64,000 bases of DNA from Candidatus Rubrimentiphilum sp. (GTDB taxonomy: Bacteria > Vulcanimicrobiota > Vulcanimicrobiia > Vulcanimicrobiales > Vulcanimicrobiaceae). The DNA lies in contig DASTDE010000001.1 in NCBI GenBank assembly GCA_035710515.1, positions 558,001 through 622,000 on the forward strand, in the 5' to 3' direction. The translations under genes and the position numbers were made by a program. Positions 8,561 to 15,102 of the stretch are shown here, in pieces. Within the stretch, counting starts at the first letter, position 1, and each line of letters begins with the position of its first letter. The notes below the pieces were generated by a model. It ran no database searches. It was not told the origin of the DNA and saw only the letters and a list, made by a program, of their open reading frames with translations.

Positions 8561-8998
8561 ATGGCTCTGTTAGAGCAAAAAAAAGATGTCGACACCCAGT
8601 TCACAGCGCTTGTTGAGCGGATGTTCGACGACTTTCCGTTCGCCGAGTTTCAGCTGCCGCGCTTTGCCTATGCACTGCCGCCGCTGAATCTCTATGACGA
8701 ATTTGGAAAATACATTCTGGAATTGGCAGTTCCCGGGTTCGAACCCAAAGAGATAAACGTCGAAGTGACGGGCAGCACAGTCGTCATCTCCGGGTTCCGC
8801 TCGAGCGCCGACGAGAAGAAATTCACGCACTATCACCGGCGCGAAATTCGCCTCGGATCGTTCGCTCGCACCGTGGCCCTGCCGCAAGACGTCGACCCCG
8901 AAAGAGTGATCGCGACCGTCGAGAAGGGCATCCTGACCATAACTCTTTGGCCGATGAAATCCATCGTGCCGAAGAAGGTGGAAGTAAAAGCCGCTTAA
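8561..8998 (+). CDS. Small heat-shock protein, Hsp20/alpha-crystallin family
   Basis: This 145-residue protein has an alpha-crystallin domain at about residues 45-140. It begins with LNLYDEFGKYILELAVPGFEPKEINVEV in essence, continues through HYHRREIRLGSFARTVALP, and ends with the typical GILTITLWP strand and a short lysine-rich tail. It is an ATP-independent chaperone that holds unfolded proteins under heat or other stress. A good Shine-Dalgarno sequence precedes the ATG. A perfect 11-bp hairpin downstream (9031-9057) probably ends its transcript. Confidence 0.93.
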   Translation: MALLEQKKDVDTQFTALVERMFDDFPFAEFQLPRFAYALPPLNLYDEFGKYILELAVPGFEPKEINVEVTGSTVVISGFRSSADEKKFTHYHRREIRLGSFARTVALPQDVDPERVIATVEKGILTITLWPMKSIVPKKVEVKAA

Positions 8999-9030
8999 CG
9001 GCTGGCCTTCCTCGCGCCGCGCTCAAACAA

Positions 9031-9057
9031 GAGAGAGCCGCTTTATGCGGCTCTCTC
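9031..9057 (+). terminator. Hairpin after hsp20
   Basis: The arms GAGAGAGCCGC and GCGGCTCTCTC are perfect complements around the loop TTTAT. No T-run follows, so it may be a weak or factor-assisted terminator. It is followed within 10 nt by the -10-like box of the cytochrome gene. Confidence 0.6.
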
Positions 9058-9064
9058 CTAATGT

Positions 9065-9070
9065 TATGCT
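9065..9070 (+). promoter_or_regulatory. -10-like box six nt before cytochrome c start
   Basis: TATGCT, then six bases (CTCCTC), then the ATG at 9077. No Shine-Dalgarno sequence is present, which is consistent with a leaderless transcript. Confidence 0.45.
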
Positions 9071-9076
9071 CTCCTC

Positions 9077-9544
9077 ATGAAGATCTGGGGTTTGGCATTA
9101 GCGGCTGCCCTTGCAATCCTTATGGCGCCGCTTGCGCGCGCCGGGGTCGATCCGCTCGTCGCTCGTGGGAAGTATCTTGTCGGCTTCGGCAGTTGTAACG
9201 ACTGCCACACGCCCGGCTGGCGCGAGTCTGATGGGCGCATTCCGGTATCGCAGTGGATGACCGGCAGCAAGATAGGTTATCGCGGACCCTGGGGTACGAG
9301 CTATGCCGCTAACGTGCGGATCGAGTTTTCGCAGATCTCCGAGAAGGACTGGCTTTTCATGGTTCGCACGCGCGCCGGCCGCTGGCCGATGGTCTGGCAC
9401 GATCTGCGCATGCTAAGAACCACCGACCAACAGGCGATCTACCGGTTCGTCCGCAGTTTGGGTGCTCGCGGTAAGCGCGCGCCGGCGGACGTTCCGCCGG
9501 GCCGCGAGCCTTCAACCCCTTATGTTTGGGTTGTGCCGCACTAA
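9077..9544 (+). CDS. Secreted monohaem cytochrome c
   Basis: The 155-residue protein has a signal peptide (IWGLALAAALAILMAPLARA) and one haem c site, C40-N-D-C43-H44, in GSCNDCHTPGW. Several methionines downstream (for example in GRWPMVWHDLRMLR) could give the sixth ligand. The sequence around the haem resembles small periplasmic cytochromes of dehydrogenase complexes. It lies about 1 kb before the ba3-type oxidase genes on the same strand, so it may be an electron donor in that island, though two minus-strand genes separate them. Its stop codon shares four bases (CTAA) with the convergent gene. Confidence 0.85.
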   Translation: MKIWGLALAAALAILMAPLARAGVDPLVARGKYLVGFGSCNDCHTPGWRESDGRIPVSQWMTGSKIGYRGPWGTSYAANVRIEFSQISEKDWLFMVRTRAGRWPMVWHDLRMLRTTDQQAIYRFVRSLGARGKRAPADVPPGREPSTPYVWVVPH

Positions 9545-9960
9545 GCTTTTGCGGTTTTTGGTCTAAGCGCGAAAACGGCTGCCGCGAGAACCAACTGAAC
9601 GACGATGCGCACCAGCATGTAGTTCGCGGGATAGTATTTTCCTAGGTGCATCGCCGTCAAGGCGAAGACGTTCAGGATCGCCGAAGCCACAAGCAAAGCT
9701 ATAAGCGTGTCGATAATTGCAAGGTAGCGGACCGGATCCCGTGCTGCCACGCAGAGCAAATACCCCAGCGCGAGAGCGACGATCCCGATCGCTTTAAAGA
9801 AGATCATCACAAAGTCGCTGTCGCCGAGTGCGAGATTTGCCGGAACGAGTGAGAGCGCCCAATTTGTCGCAAAAAGAAGAATCAGGCCTGCAAGCGCCTC
9901 GAGTACCGACAATGCATAGAGCAGCGTGCTTAGGGTGCCGTAGGGACGGACATTTGTCAT
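9541..9960 (-). CDS. Four-helix membrane protein of unknown function
   Basis: This 139-residue protein has four predicted membrane helices: around LSVLEALAGLILLFATNWAL, VMIFFKAIGIVALALGYLLC, LAIIDTLIALLVASAILNVF, and LVRIVVQLVLAAAVFAL. No catalytic residues stand out and I do not recognise the family. A clear AGGAGA Shine-Dalgarno sequence precedes the ATG, and it follows the SRPBCC-like gene by 22 bp, so the two are probably one transcript. Its place between a cytochrome and an oxidase hints at a respiratory link, but this is context only. Confidence 0.7.
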   Translation of the reverse strand: MTNVRPYGTLSTLLYALSVLEALAGLILLFATNWALSLVPANLALGDSDFVMIFFKAIGIVALALGYLLCVAARDPVRYLAIIDTLIALLVASAILNVFALTAMHLGKYYPANYMLVRIVVQLVLAAAVFALRPKTAKA

Positions 9961-9982
9961 CTAGGTCTCCTATCGTGGCTAT

Positions 9983-10459
9983 TTATGCGGGGTGCTTGGC
10001 GAGAAGTGTTTTCGAAGCTTCCTCGTTGCAGAAGCGTGTTTCCATGATCCGCGCTATTTGCTCCAGGAGCGTACGCGCGGTCGCCGCAGCAATCCTGGAG
10101 CCCACGAGCAGATCAAAGGCTTGTCCGAACGTGCCTAGCGGCGGTGTGTATTCGCCGCGCAGCTCGAGTATCGCGCTACGGTAGCTCTCGTCGGCACGGA
10201 CGATGATTTCGCCGTCGAAATCGGGGTAAGGTCCGCCGTCTTTCGGAGTCCAATGCACGAGCCACGGTTCGTCGAACCGCATGGGATCTTCGCCGCGCTC
10301 GTACGTGACCAGGACGGGTTTTTCCAGCGTTCCAGCTTTAAGGGTGAGCGTAACCGTGCGCTGATTGTCGACGACGCCTTGCAGCGCGCCGTGAAGGTAT
10401 TCGCGGGCACGTACATACGGGCAATTCGTCCTGTAGCGTTCGTAGACGCGGGTCGTCAT
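9983..10459 (-). CDS. SRPBCC-like protein, paralogue A
   Basis: This 158-residue protein matches two others in this window (17920-18375 and 18386-18841). Shared features are an N-terminal NCPYVRAREYL, a central FDEPWLVHWTP, GGPYPDFDGEIIVRAD, and a C-terminal long helix after LRGEYTPPLG with GSRIAAATARTLLEQIA. The pattern of strands, a PPLG turn and a long amphipathic helix resembles the START/SRPBCC fold, which binds hydrophobic ligands; this assignment is by eye. The frame is open to 10594, but alignment with the paralogue sets the start at the ATG at 10459. It is followed by the four-helix membrane protein gene. Confidence 0.68.
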   Translation of the reverse strand: MTTRVYERYRTNCPYVRAREYLHGALQGVVDNQRTVTLTLKAGTLEKPVLVTYERGEDPMRFDEPWLVHWTPKDGGPYPDFDGEIIVRADESYRSAILELRGEYTPPLGTFGQAFDLLVGSRIAAATARTLLEQIARIMETRFCNEEASKTLLAKHPA

Positions 10460-10566
10460 AATGAGCCATTCTGCCGTGCTCGCGAGAATCGCCAAGGACC
10501 ACTTTGGGAAGAACCGAAGAAGCTCGCGCTCACACGCTCTTCCAAGGAGCTCGGTAAAGTTTGCCA

Positions 10567-10698
10567 ATGCTGCCGCGAGAGAAAGGGCCGCCACAGGACG
10601 AACCGCTCCCGGGAACGCTGGCCTTCGTCTTCACGATGGGCGCTGTTTTTGCGATCCTGTGGTTCTTGATGTTCGTCTTGCTGAAGTCGCGCTGGTAG
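10567..10698 (+). CDS. Cytochrome c oxidase subunit IIa-like small membrane protein
   Basis: The 43-residue product starts MLPREKGPPQDEPLPGTLAF and is then one hydrophobic helix (GAVFAILWFLMFVLLKSRW). This size, an N-terminal PxGTLA-like segment and a single helix are typical of the subunit IIa of ba3-type oxidases, which supplies a helix missing from their short subunit II. The stop codon lies one base before the start of the subunit II gene. An in-frame TAA at 10555-10557 limits the start to TTG 10561 or ATG 10567, and AAGGAG lies at 10544-10549. It is small enough to be missed by automatic gene callers. Confidence 0.82.
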   Translation: MLPREKGPPQDEPLPGTLAFVFTMGAVFAILWFLMFVLLKSRW

Positions 10699-10699
10699 C

Positions 10700-11167
10700 A
10701 TGCACGTTCATAAGTACGAACGCTGGTGGATGACATTTGGAATCGTCATGCTGCTCGTTTTCCTGGCGACGATCGGCTTTGCCGCCTTCGCCGACAACAT
10801 GAATCCGCCGAGTGGCTTACAGGCGATCGATCCCACGAAGGTTGCGCAGATACCGCCGTTCGATCATCCGGGCCTGCGCCGTTTACCGGATGGAACCTAC
10901 GAAGCCTATTACGTCGCCGAAGTTTTTGCCTTCAATCCGCAAACGCTGACGGTCCCCGTCGGTAAGAAAATCACGTTTTACGTCACGAGCCCCGACGTCG
11001 TGCACGGCTTCTTCATTCCCAAGACGGACATTAACATGATGGCGGTTCCGGGCTGGGTGAACTCAGACTCGCACGTCTTTACGAGCAAGGGGACATACCT
11101 CTTGATCTGTCACGAGTATTGCGGCATCGGCCACCAGAACATGTTTGCAAAGATCGTGGTGCGATGA
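10700..11167 (+). CDS. Cytochrome c oxidase subunit II, ba3 type (CuA)
   Basis: This 155-residue protein has one N-terminal membrane anchor (MTFGIVMLLVFLATIGFAAF) and a periplasmic cupredoxin domain. The complete CuA site is visible: H102 (VVHGFF) and C137-HEY-C141-GIG-H145-QN-M148. The Glu of the CxExC motif is present. Short, single-helix subunit II proteins belong to B-type (ba3) haem-copper oxidases. It accepts electrons from a periplasmic carrier and passes them to subunit I. The gene lies one base after the subunit IIa-like gene and overlaps subunit I by 4 bp (ATGA). Confidence 0.94.
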   Translation: MHVHKYERWWMTFGIVMLLVFLATIGFAAFADNMNPPSGLQAIDPTKVAQIPPFDHPGLRRLPDGTYEAYYVAEVFAFNPQTLTVPVGKKITFYVTSPDVVHGFFIPKTDINMMAVPGWVNSDSHVFTSKGTYLLICHEYCGIGHQNMFAKIVVR

Positions 11168-12777
11168 TCCTCCGAGAGAACCGGGTCGTCATCGCGCACA
11201 TTTACACGGCGACAGCCGCCATCGTCGTCGGTGCGTTCTTCGGCGCGTTGCAAGGGCTCTCGCGCGCGACTGTGTTTAACGCGCCTGCATGGTTCGATTA
11301 CTACCGGATCCTCACGATGCACGGCGTGCTGATGGCATTAGTCTTTACCACGTTTTTCATCACGGGGCTGGCGCTCTTCGTAACCTACCGGTCGATCCCG
11401 CGCGAGCGAAACACGACGCTCGGCTGGGCGGGCTACTGGGTGATGCTCGCCGGCGTGTTGATGGCCGCGGTCGAAATTCTGGCCGGCAACGCGACGGTGC
11501 TCTACACGTTCTATGCACCGCTCAAGGCAAGTCCCTGGTTTTACGTCGGCGCGGCGATCTTCATCATCGGCACGTGGGTTATCGCGGCCGAGATCTTTGG
11601 AAACATTCTTTGGTTCCGCAAGAACAACCCCGGAATGCCGGTACCGCTGCCTGCATTTACCGCGGGCGCAACGTTCCTCATGTGGTGGATCGCGACGCTA
11701 GGCGTCGTCGGCGAGATGTATCTCCTGATTCCTTGGGCATTCGGCTGGACGCACGGCGTCAACGTCATGCTAACGCGTATGCTGTTTTGGTACTTCGGCC
11801 ACCCGCTCGTCTACTTCTGGATCATGGGCGCTTATATTTGCTGGTACAATATCGTCCCGAAGTTCTACAACGGCAACCTTTTCAGCGACGGCCTGACACG
11901 GCTCACCTTCATCATGCTGCTCTTGCTCTCTACGCCGGTCGGCATTCATCACGAGTTCATGGAGCCGGGCATTTCGGCAACGTGGAAGATGCTGCACACA
12001 ATCACGACGTACGGAGTGGCCATCCCATCCTTCATTACGGCGTTTGCTATCTTCGCGTCGTTCGAATTGGCCGCGCGGCGTTTGGGCAAACGAGGTTTTT
12101 GGCAGACCGTGCAATCGCTGCCGTGGAAGAACCCGGCGTTCTGCGGGCCCGCCTACGGCATGCTGCTGTTTATTCTCGGCGGCTTCGGCGGCTTGGTAAA
12201 CGCCTCGTATTCGATGGACTCGCTAGTCCACAATACGATTTGGATTGTCGGCCACTTCCACGTAACAGTCGGCGGCCCGGTTGCGCTCACGTTTTTGGGC
12301 ATCGCCTACTGGATGATTCCCAAGCTTACCGGGCGAGCGTTATGGAAACCGGCTTGGGCGCTTTGGCAGACGCGTCTGTGGTTTATCGGCATGCTCCTGA
12401 TGTCGTTTTCAATGCATATCGCGGGGCTGATGGGCGCGCCGCGCCGCACAGCGGAAATCAGTTACTTCGGATCGGCGCCGAACGAATGGGCTGCTTATAA
12501 CGCAACCGCTGCTGCCGGCGGACTCGTGCTGCTTACCAGCATCGTCATCTTTGCGTGCGTAGCAGTAGGGACGCTCCTCGCCAACAAAAAAGGCGAAGAC
12601 ATGACCGTCGAGTTCGCGCAGCCGCTCGAAGGATCGGAACGTGCGCCCGCCATGCTGCAAGCGCTTTTCCGGTGGGGCCTTGTGGCATTGGTCGCAGCTG
12701 CCCTCGCGTATGCCGGCCCGCTCTTGGAGATGTTGCACAATCCAGGCTTCCCCGCGCCGGGGATGCGCACGTGGTGA
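11164..12777 (+). CDS. Cytochrome c oxidase subunit I, ba3 type
   Basis: The 537-residue polytopic protein carries the haem-copper oxidase core. A low-spin haem ligand is at H53 (TMHGVLMALVF). The CuB ligand H212 is followed by the cross-link Tyr216 (GHPLVYFW), the CuB pair is H261-H262 (GIHHEFMEPG), and the haem ligands are H363 and H365 (VGHFHVTVGG). The GHPLVYFW form, with no Glu of the D-channel, and the short subunit II place it in the B family, which reduces O2 to water with high affinity. The ATG at 11164 overlaps the subunit II stop. Its own stop overlaps the GTG of a response regulator. No subunit III gene follows. Confidence 0.95.
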   Translation: MILRENRVVIAHIYTATAAIVVGAFFGALQGLSRATVFNAPAWFDYYRILTMHGVLMALVFTTFFITGLALFVTYRSIPRERNTTLGWAGYWVMLAGVLMAAVEILAGNATVLYTFYAPLKASPWFYVGAAIFIIGTWVIAAEIFGNILWFRKNNPGMPVPLPAFTAGATFLMWWIATLGVVGEMYLLIPWAFGWTHGVNVMLTRMLFWYFGHPLVYFWIMGAYICWYNIVPKFYNGNLFSDGLTRLTFIMLLLLSTPVGIHHEFMEPGISATWKMLHTITTYGVAIPSFITAFAIFASFELAARRLGKRGFWQTVQSLPWKNPAFCGPAYGMLLFILGGFGGLVNASYSMDSLVHNTIWIVGHFHVTVGGPVALTFLGIAYWMIPKLTGRALWKPAWALWQTRLWFIGMLLMSFSMHIAGLMGAPRRTAEISYFGSAPNEWAAYNATAAAGGLVLLTSIVIFACVAVGTLLANKKGEDMTVEFAQPLEGSERAPAMLQALFRWGLVALVAAALAYAGPLLEMLHNPGFPAPGMRTW

Positions 12778-13481
12778 ATAACGGCGGCCCGTCCGGCGCC
12801 GGCAAGCGCATCCTGATTGTCGACGACGAAGCGCAGATAGGTGAGGTTCTGAGCGCGTACCTCCAACAGGAATCGTTTGAGGTTGTCGTTTGTCAAACTG
12901 TCGCTACGGCATTGGCCGAACTCGAGCGGCAAAGGCCCGACATGATGATTCTCGACATCACGCTGCCCGACGGCAGCGGGCTAGACATATTGCGCCGCGG
13001 AGTCAAATCCCATCGCATTCCGACGATTATGTTGACCGCCCGCAGCGACGAGGTCGATCGGGTAGTCGGTTTGGAGCTCGGTGCGGACGACTACATCGTG
13101 AAGCCGTTTTCGCCGCGAGAGGTGGTTGCACGCGTTCGCGCCGTCATGCGCCGCGTCGACAGGGAAGCCGAAGACACAAGCCAGGCGTTGCGAGTCAAAG
13201 ACCTGGAAATCGACGAAGGCGCTCACGAAGTGCGCGTGGCGGGGTCAGTTGTGCCGATCACGCCGGCAGAGTTCCGGATCCTTCAGGTGCTCGCGCAGAA
13301 TGCCGGGCACGTACTCACCCGCGCGCAGTTGCTGGACCTCGTTCACGACGACGGGAGCATCTTCGAGCGCACGCTCGACCGTCATATCAACAACCTCCGG
13401 CGCAAGATCGAGCCCAATCCCGAGGACCCCGTCTATGTCGTCACGGTGTACGGGGTCGGCTACAAATTGCGCAAAGACTAA
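12774..13481 (+). CDS. OmpR/PhoB-family response regulator
   Basis: This 235-residue protein has a receiver domain (RILIVDDEAQIG, phospho-acceptor D61 in ILDITLPDGSG, Lys in IVKPFSPRE). Its winged-helix DNA-binding domain runs from about 140 to 232 (ITPAEFRILQVLAQNAG, FERTLDRHINNLRRKI, and the wing VVTVYGVGYKL). The GTG start at 12774 overlaps the oxidase subunit I stop (GTGA), so it is translated with the oxidase. It probably controls the oxidase or the neighbouring cupredoxin/porin genes. No full histidine kinase is encoded beside it; only the small DHp-like protein follows. Confidence 0.93.
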   Translation: MNNGGPSGAGKRILIVDDEAQIGEVLSAYLQQESFEVVVCQTVATALAELERQRPDMMILDITLPDGSGLDILRRGVKSHRIPTIMLTARSDEVDRVVGLELGADDYIVKPFSPREVVARVRAVMRRVDREAEDTSQALRVKDLEIDEGAHEVRVAGSVVPITPAEFRILQVLAQNAGHVLTRAQLLDLVHDDGSIFERTLDRHINNLRRKIEPNPEDPVYVVTVYGVGYKLRKD

Positions 13482-13795
13482 TGAATAAGAAGCTCCTTCT
13501 CGCACTCGACCTCTGCATGGCGGAGGATTGGGACGCGGCGAAACTCAGCCTCGAAGGCCTTGACGATGCGGCGGCCGCCCGTTTGGCAATGCTCATAACG
13601 CTGCAGCAAGAACGCGAAAAGAACCATCTCCAAATGCTGAAGAAGGCACGCCACGAGCTGGGCAACACGCTCTCGGTGGCCCAAGCCAATCTGGAGGCGA
13701 TGCTCGATGGCGTTCTTGAGACTACGCCTGAACGATTACGCTCGATTGCGGACTCACTGCGCGCGGCCGGCGCAGTCGTACTCGACCTGAAGTAG
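13481..13795 (+). CDS. Stand-alone histidine phospho-acceptor (DHp-like) protein
   Basis: This 104-residue protein is soluble and mainly helical. Residues 40-104 look like the dimerisation/phospho-acceptor helices of a histidine kinase: ARHELGNTLSVAQANLEAML with H58 as the likely phospho-site, then a second helix ERLRSIADSLRAAGAVVLDL. No ATPase domain follows; the frame stops here. The ATG overlaps the regulator stop (TAATG), so the two are translationally coupled. It could be a phosphotransfer protein feeding the OmpR regulator, or a decoy/phosphatase for it. A sequence loss of the catalytic domain is less likely because no kinase remnant lies downstream. Confidence 0.75.
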   Translation: MNKKLLLALDLCMAEDWDAAKLSLEGLDDAAAARLAMLITLQQEREKNHLQMLKKARHELGNTLSVAQANLEAMLDGVLETTPERLRSIADSLRAAGAVVLDLK

Positions 13796-13845
13796 CCTTC
13801 CCAGAGCGTTCGCAAGTTGTTCGCGTGGCTTGCTCATCGGCAGGC

Positions 13846-13851
13846 TATGCT
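13846..13851 (+). promoter_or_regulatory. -10-like box six nt before cupredoxin start
   Basis: TATGCT, six bases (GACCGC), then ATG at 13858, with no Shine-Dalgarno sequence. Upstream, the elements CTTCCC and TTGCTCA recur before the second cupredoxin gene (14728). Confidence 0.45.
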
Positions 13852-13857
13852 GACCGC

Positions 13858-14211
13858 ATGAAAAGATTCTTTGGTATTGTCTTGCCTCTATTCGCCGTGC
13901 TTGTATTCGCGTCGGTTCCGGTCGCCGCGTCGAGCGCAACCCTAAGCATCACGGCGTCCGATTGGAAATTTACGCCCGGCACGATTACCGTGCATGTGAA
14001 CAAGCCGGTGACCTTGCAGCTAACCTCCAGTCAAGGCGTGCACGGCTTGGCATCGCCCGAGCTGGGCATTAACAACACGATGATCGTTCCGAACGGCCAT
14101 GTGTCGGTAACGTTTACGCCGAAAAAACTCGGAACGTACGTCATTCATTGTTCGCTCATGTGTGGCGCGGGACACGCCAACATGAAGCTCGTCGTGAAAG
14201 TCGTCCGATAG
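13858..14211 (+). CDS. Secreted CuA-motif cupredoxin, copy 1
   Basis: This 117-residue protein has a signal peptide (FFGIVLPLFAVLVFASVPVAA) and a single cupredoxin domain. The ligand pattern is that of CuA: H62 (GVHGLAS) and C98-SLM-C102-GAG-H106-AN-M109. True subunit II proteins have Glu between the two Cys; here that position is Leu, but the Glu binds through its backbone so CuA may still form. There is no membrane anchor, so it would be a free periplasmic electron carrier. Two paralogues lie at 14728 and 16388. It follows the oxidase and its regulator on the same strand. Confidence 0.86.
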   Translation: MKRFFGIVLPLFAVLVFASVPVAASSATLSITASDWKFTPGTITVHVNKPVTLQLTSSQGVHGLASPELGINNTMIVPNGHVSVTFTPKKLGTYVIHCSLMCGAGHANMKLVVKVVR

Positions 14212-14219
14212 GCGCCGGT

Positions 14220-14654
14220 ATGGTCCTGCCGTTGCCGGACGCTGACGTCGAACGGCTGCTGAGCGCCCAGCGGGTCGGGCGTATCGGTTGTTACGCGGAC
14301 GGCCGCACGTACGTCGTGCCTATAGCGTACGCCTATGTTGGCGGCTGCGTTTACGCCCATAGCACGAACGGCGCGAAGGTCCGTATGATGCGGAAAAATC
14401 CGAACGTCTGCTTTGAGGTGGATTGCGCCGAGACGTTTTCCAATTGGAGCAGCGTGATTGCCTGGGGCACCTATGAGGAACTCCACGGCGAACCGGCGCG
14501 CGAAGCGATGCGGATGCTCCTGCTGCACTTCTTGGATCAAAAGGCGCGGCCGGCGGCGCACTCCCTGGCGCCCGATCGCCCCGGCATTTCCGAGGGCGAC
14601 GCCGTCGTCTACCGCATCCGCCTCACCGAAAAGACCGGCCGCTTCGAGTCCTGA
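14220..14654 (+). CDS. Pyridoxamine 5'-phosphate oxidase-like flavin-binding protein
   Basis: The 144-residue protein shows the split-barrel flavin fold: LLSAQRVGRIGCYADGRTYVVPIAYAYV in outline, then YAHSTNGAKVRMMRKNPNVCFEVD and a WSSVIAWGTYEEL strand. This pattern is common in small FMN- or F420-binding proteins of the PNPOx family. It is unlikely to be the PLP-biosynthetic enzyme, which is longer. It sits 8 bp after the first cupredoxin gene and is followed by the second, so it may have a redox role in the island. Substrate unknown. No signal peptide, hence cytoplasmic. Confidence 0.83.
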   Translation: MVLPLPDADVERLLSAQRVGRIGCYADGRTYVVPIAYAYVGGCVYAHSTNGAKVRMMRKNPNVCFEVDCAETFSNWSSVIAWGTYEELHGEPAREAMRMLLLHFLDQKARPAAHSLAPDRPGISEGDAVVYRIRLTEKTGRFES

Positions 14655-14715
14655 GTCTTCCCCAAACCTTCTCAATCGTTCCCTGCGTTTGCTCAGCCTT
14701 TACTCATTAGGGCGC

Positions 14716-14721
14716 TAACCT
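14716..14721 (+). promoter_or_regulatory. -10-like box six nt before second cupredoxin
   Basis: TAACCT, six bases (GAAGGC), then ATG at 14728. GAAGG is purine-rich but too close to the ATG to be a usual Shine-Dalgarno sequence, so a leaderless start is possible. Confidence 0.4.
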
Positions 14722-14727
14722 GAAGGC

Positions 14728-15102
14728 ATGAGAAACCTTGTTTACGCGGCCACGTTCCTGGCTATATCGGGCCTGCTCGCGATTCCGACTTTTGTCAGCG
14801 CGCAGACCGATTCGACTATCAACGTCGTCGCTTCCAACTGGAAATTCACCACGGACTCGGCCTCGCCCGGAACCGTTACGGTGCATCTCAATCAGACGAC
14901 GACACTACGCGTCACATCGAAGGAAGGCGCGCACTCGATCGGATCGACCGCGCTCGGCATTCCTGAAACCATTTTGCTGCCGGGCAAATCCGTTACGCTG
15001 ACGTTCACCCCGAAGAAAGTCGGCACGTACGAGCTGCATTGCAACCTTCCGTGCGGACCCGGTCATCCCGACATGAAGCTCATCGTAAAGGTAGTGGAAT
15101 AA
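14728..15102 (+). CDS. Secreted CuA-motif cupredoxin, copy 2
   Basis: This 124-residue protein has a signal peptide (ending near FVSAQ) and one cupredoxin domain. Predicted CuA ligands are H69 (GAHSIG) and C105-NLP-C109-GPG-H113-PD-M116. It shares the strand NVVASNWKF and the end MKLIVKVV with copies 1 and 3. The stop overlaps the start of the downstream porin-cytochrome gene (TAATG), so the two are made together. This fixed pairing, repeated at 16388/16732, suggests that the cupredoxin takes electrons from the outer-membrane cytochrome and passes them on in the periplasm. Confidence 0.86.
   Translation: MRNLVYAATFLAISGLLAIPTFVSAQTDSTINVVASNWKFTTDSASPGTVTVHLNQTTTLRVTSKEGAHSIGSTALGIPETILLPGKSVTLTFTPKKVGTYELHCNLPCGPGHPDMKLIVKVVE

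Noticed and set aside
11289-12500. 403-codon plus-strand frame inside oxidase subunit I
   Set aside because: Out of frame with a gene whose haem and copper ligands are all present; long shadow frames are expected in GC-rich DNA.
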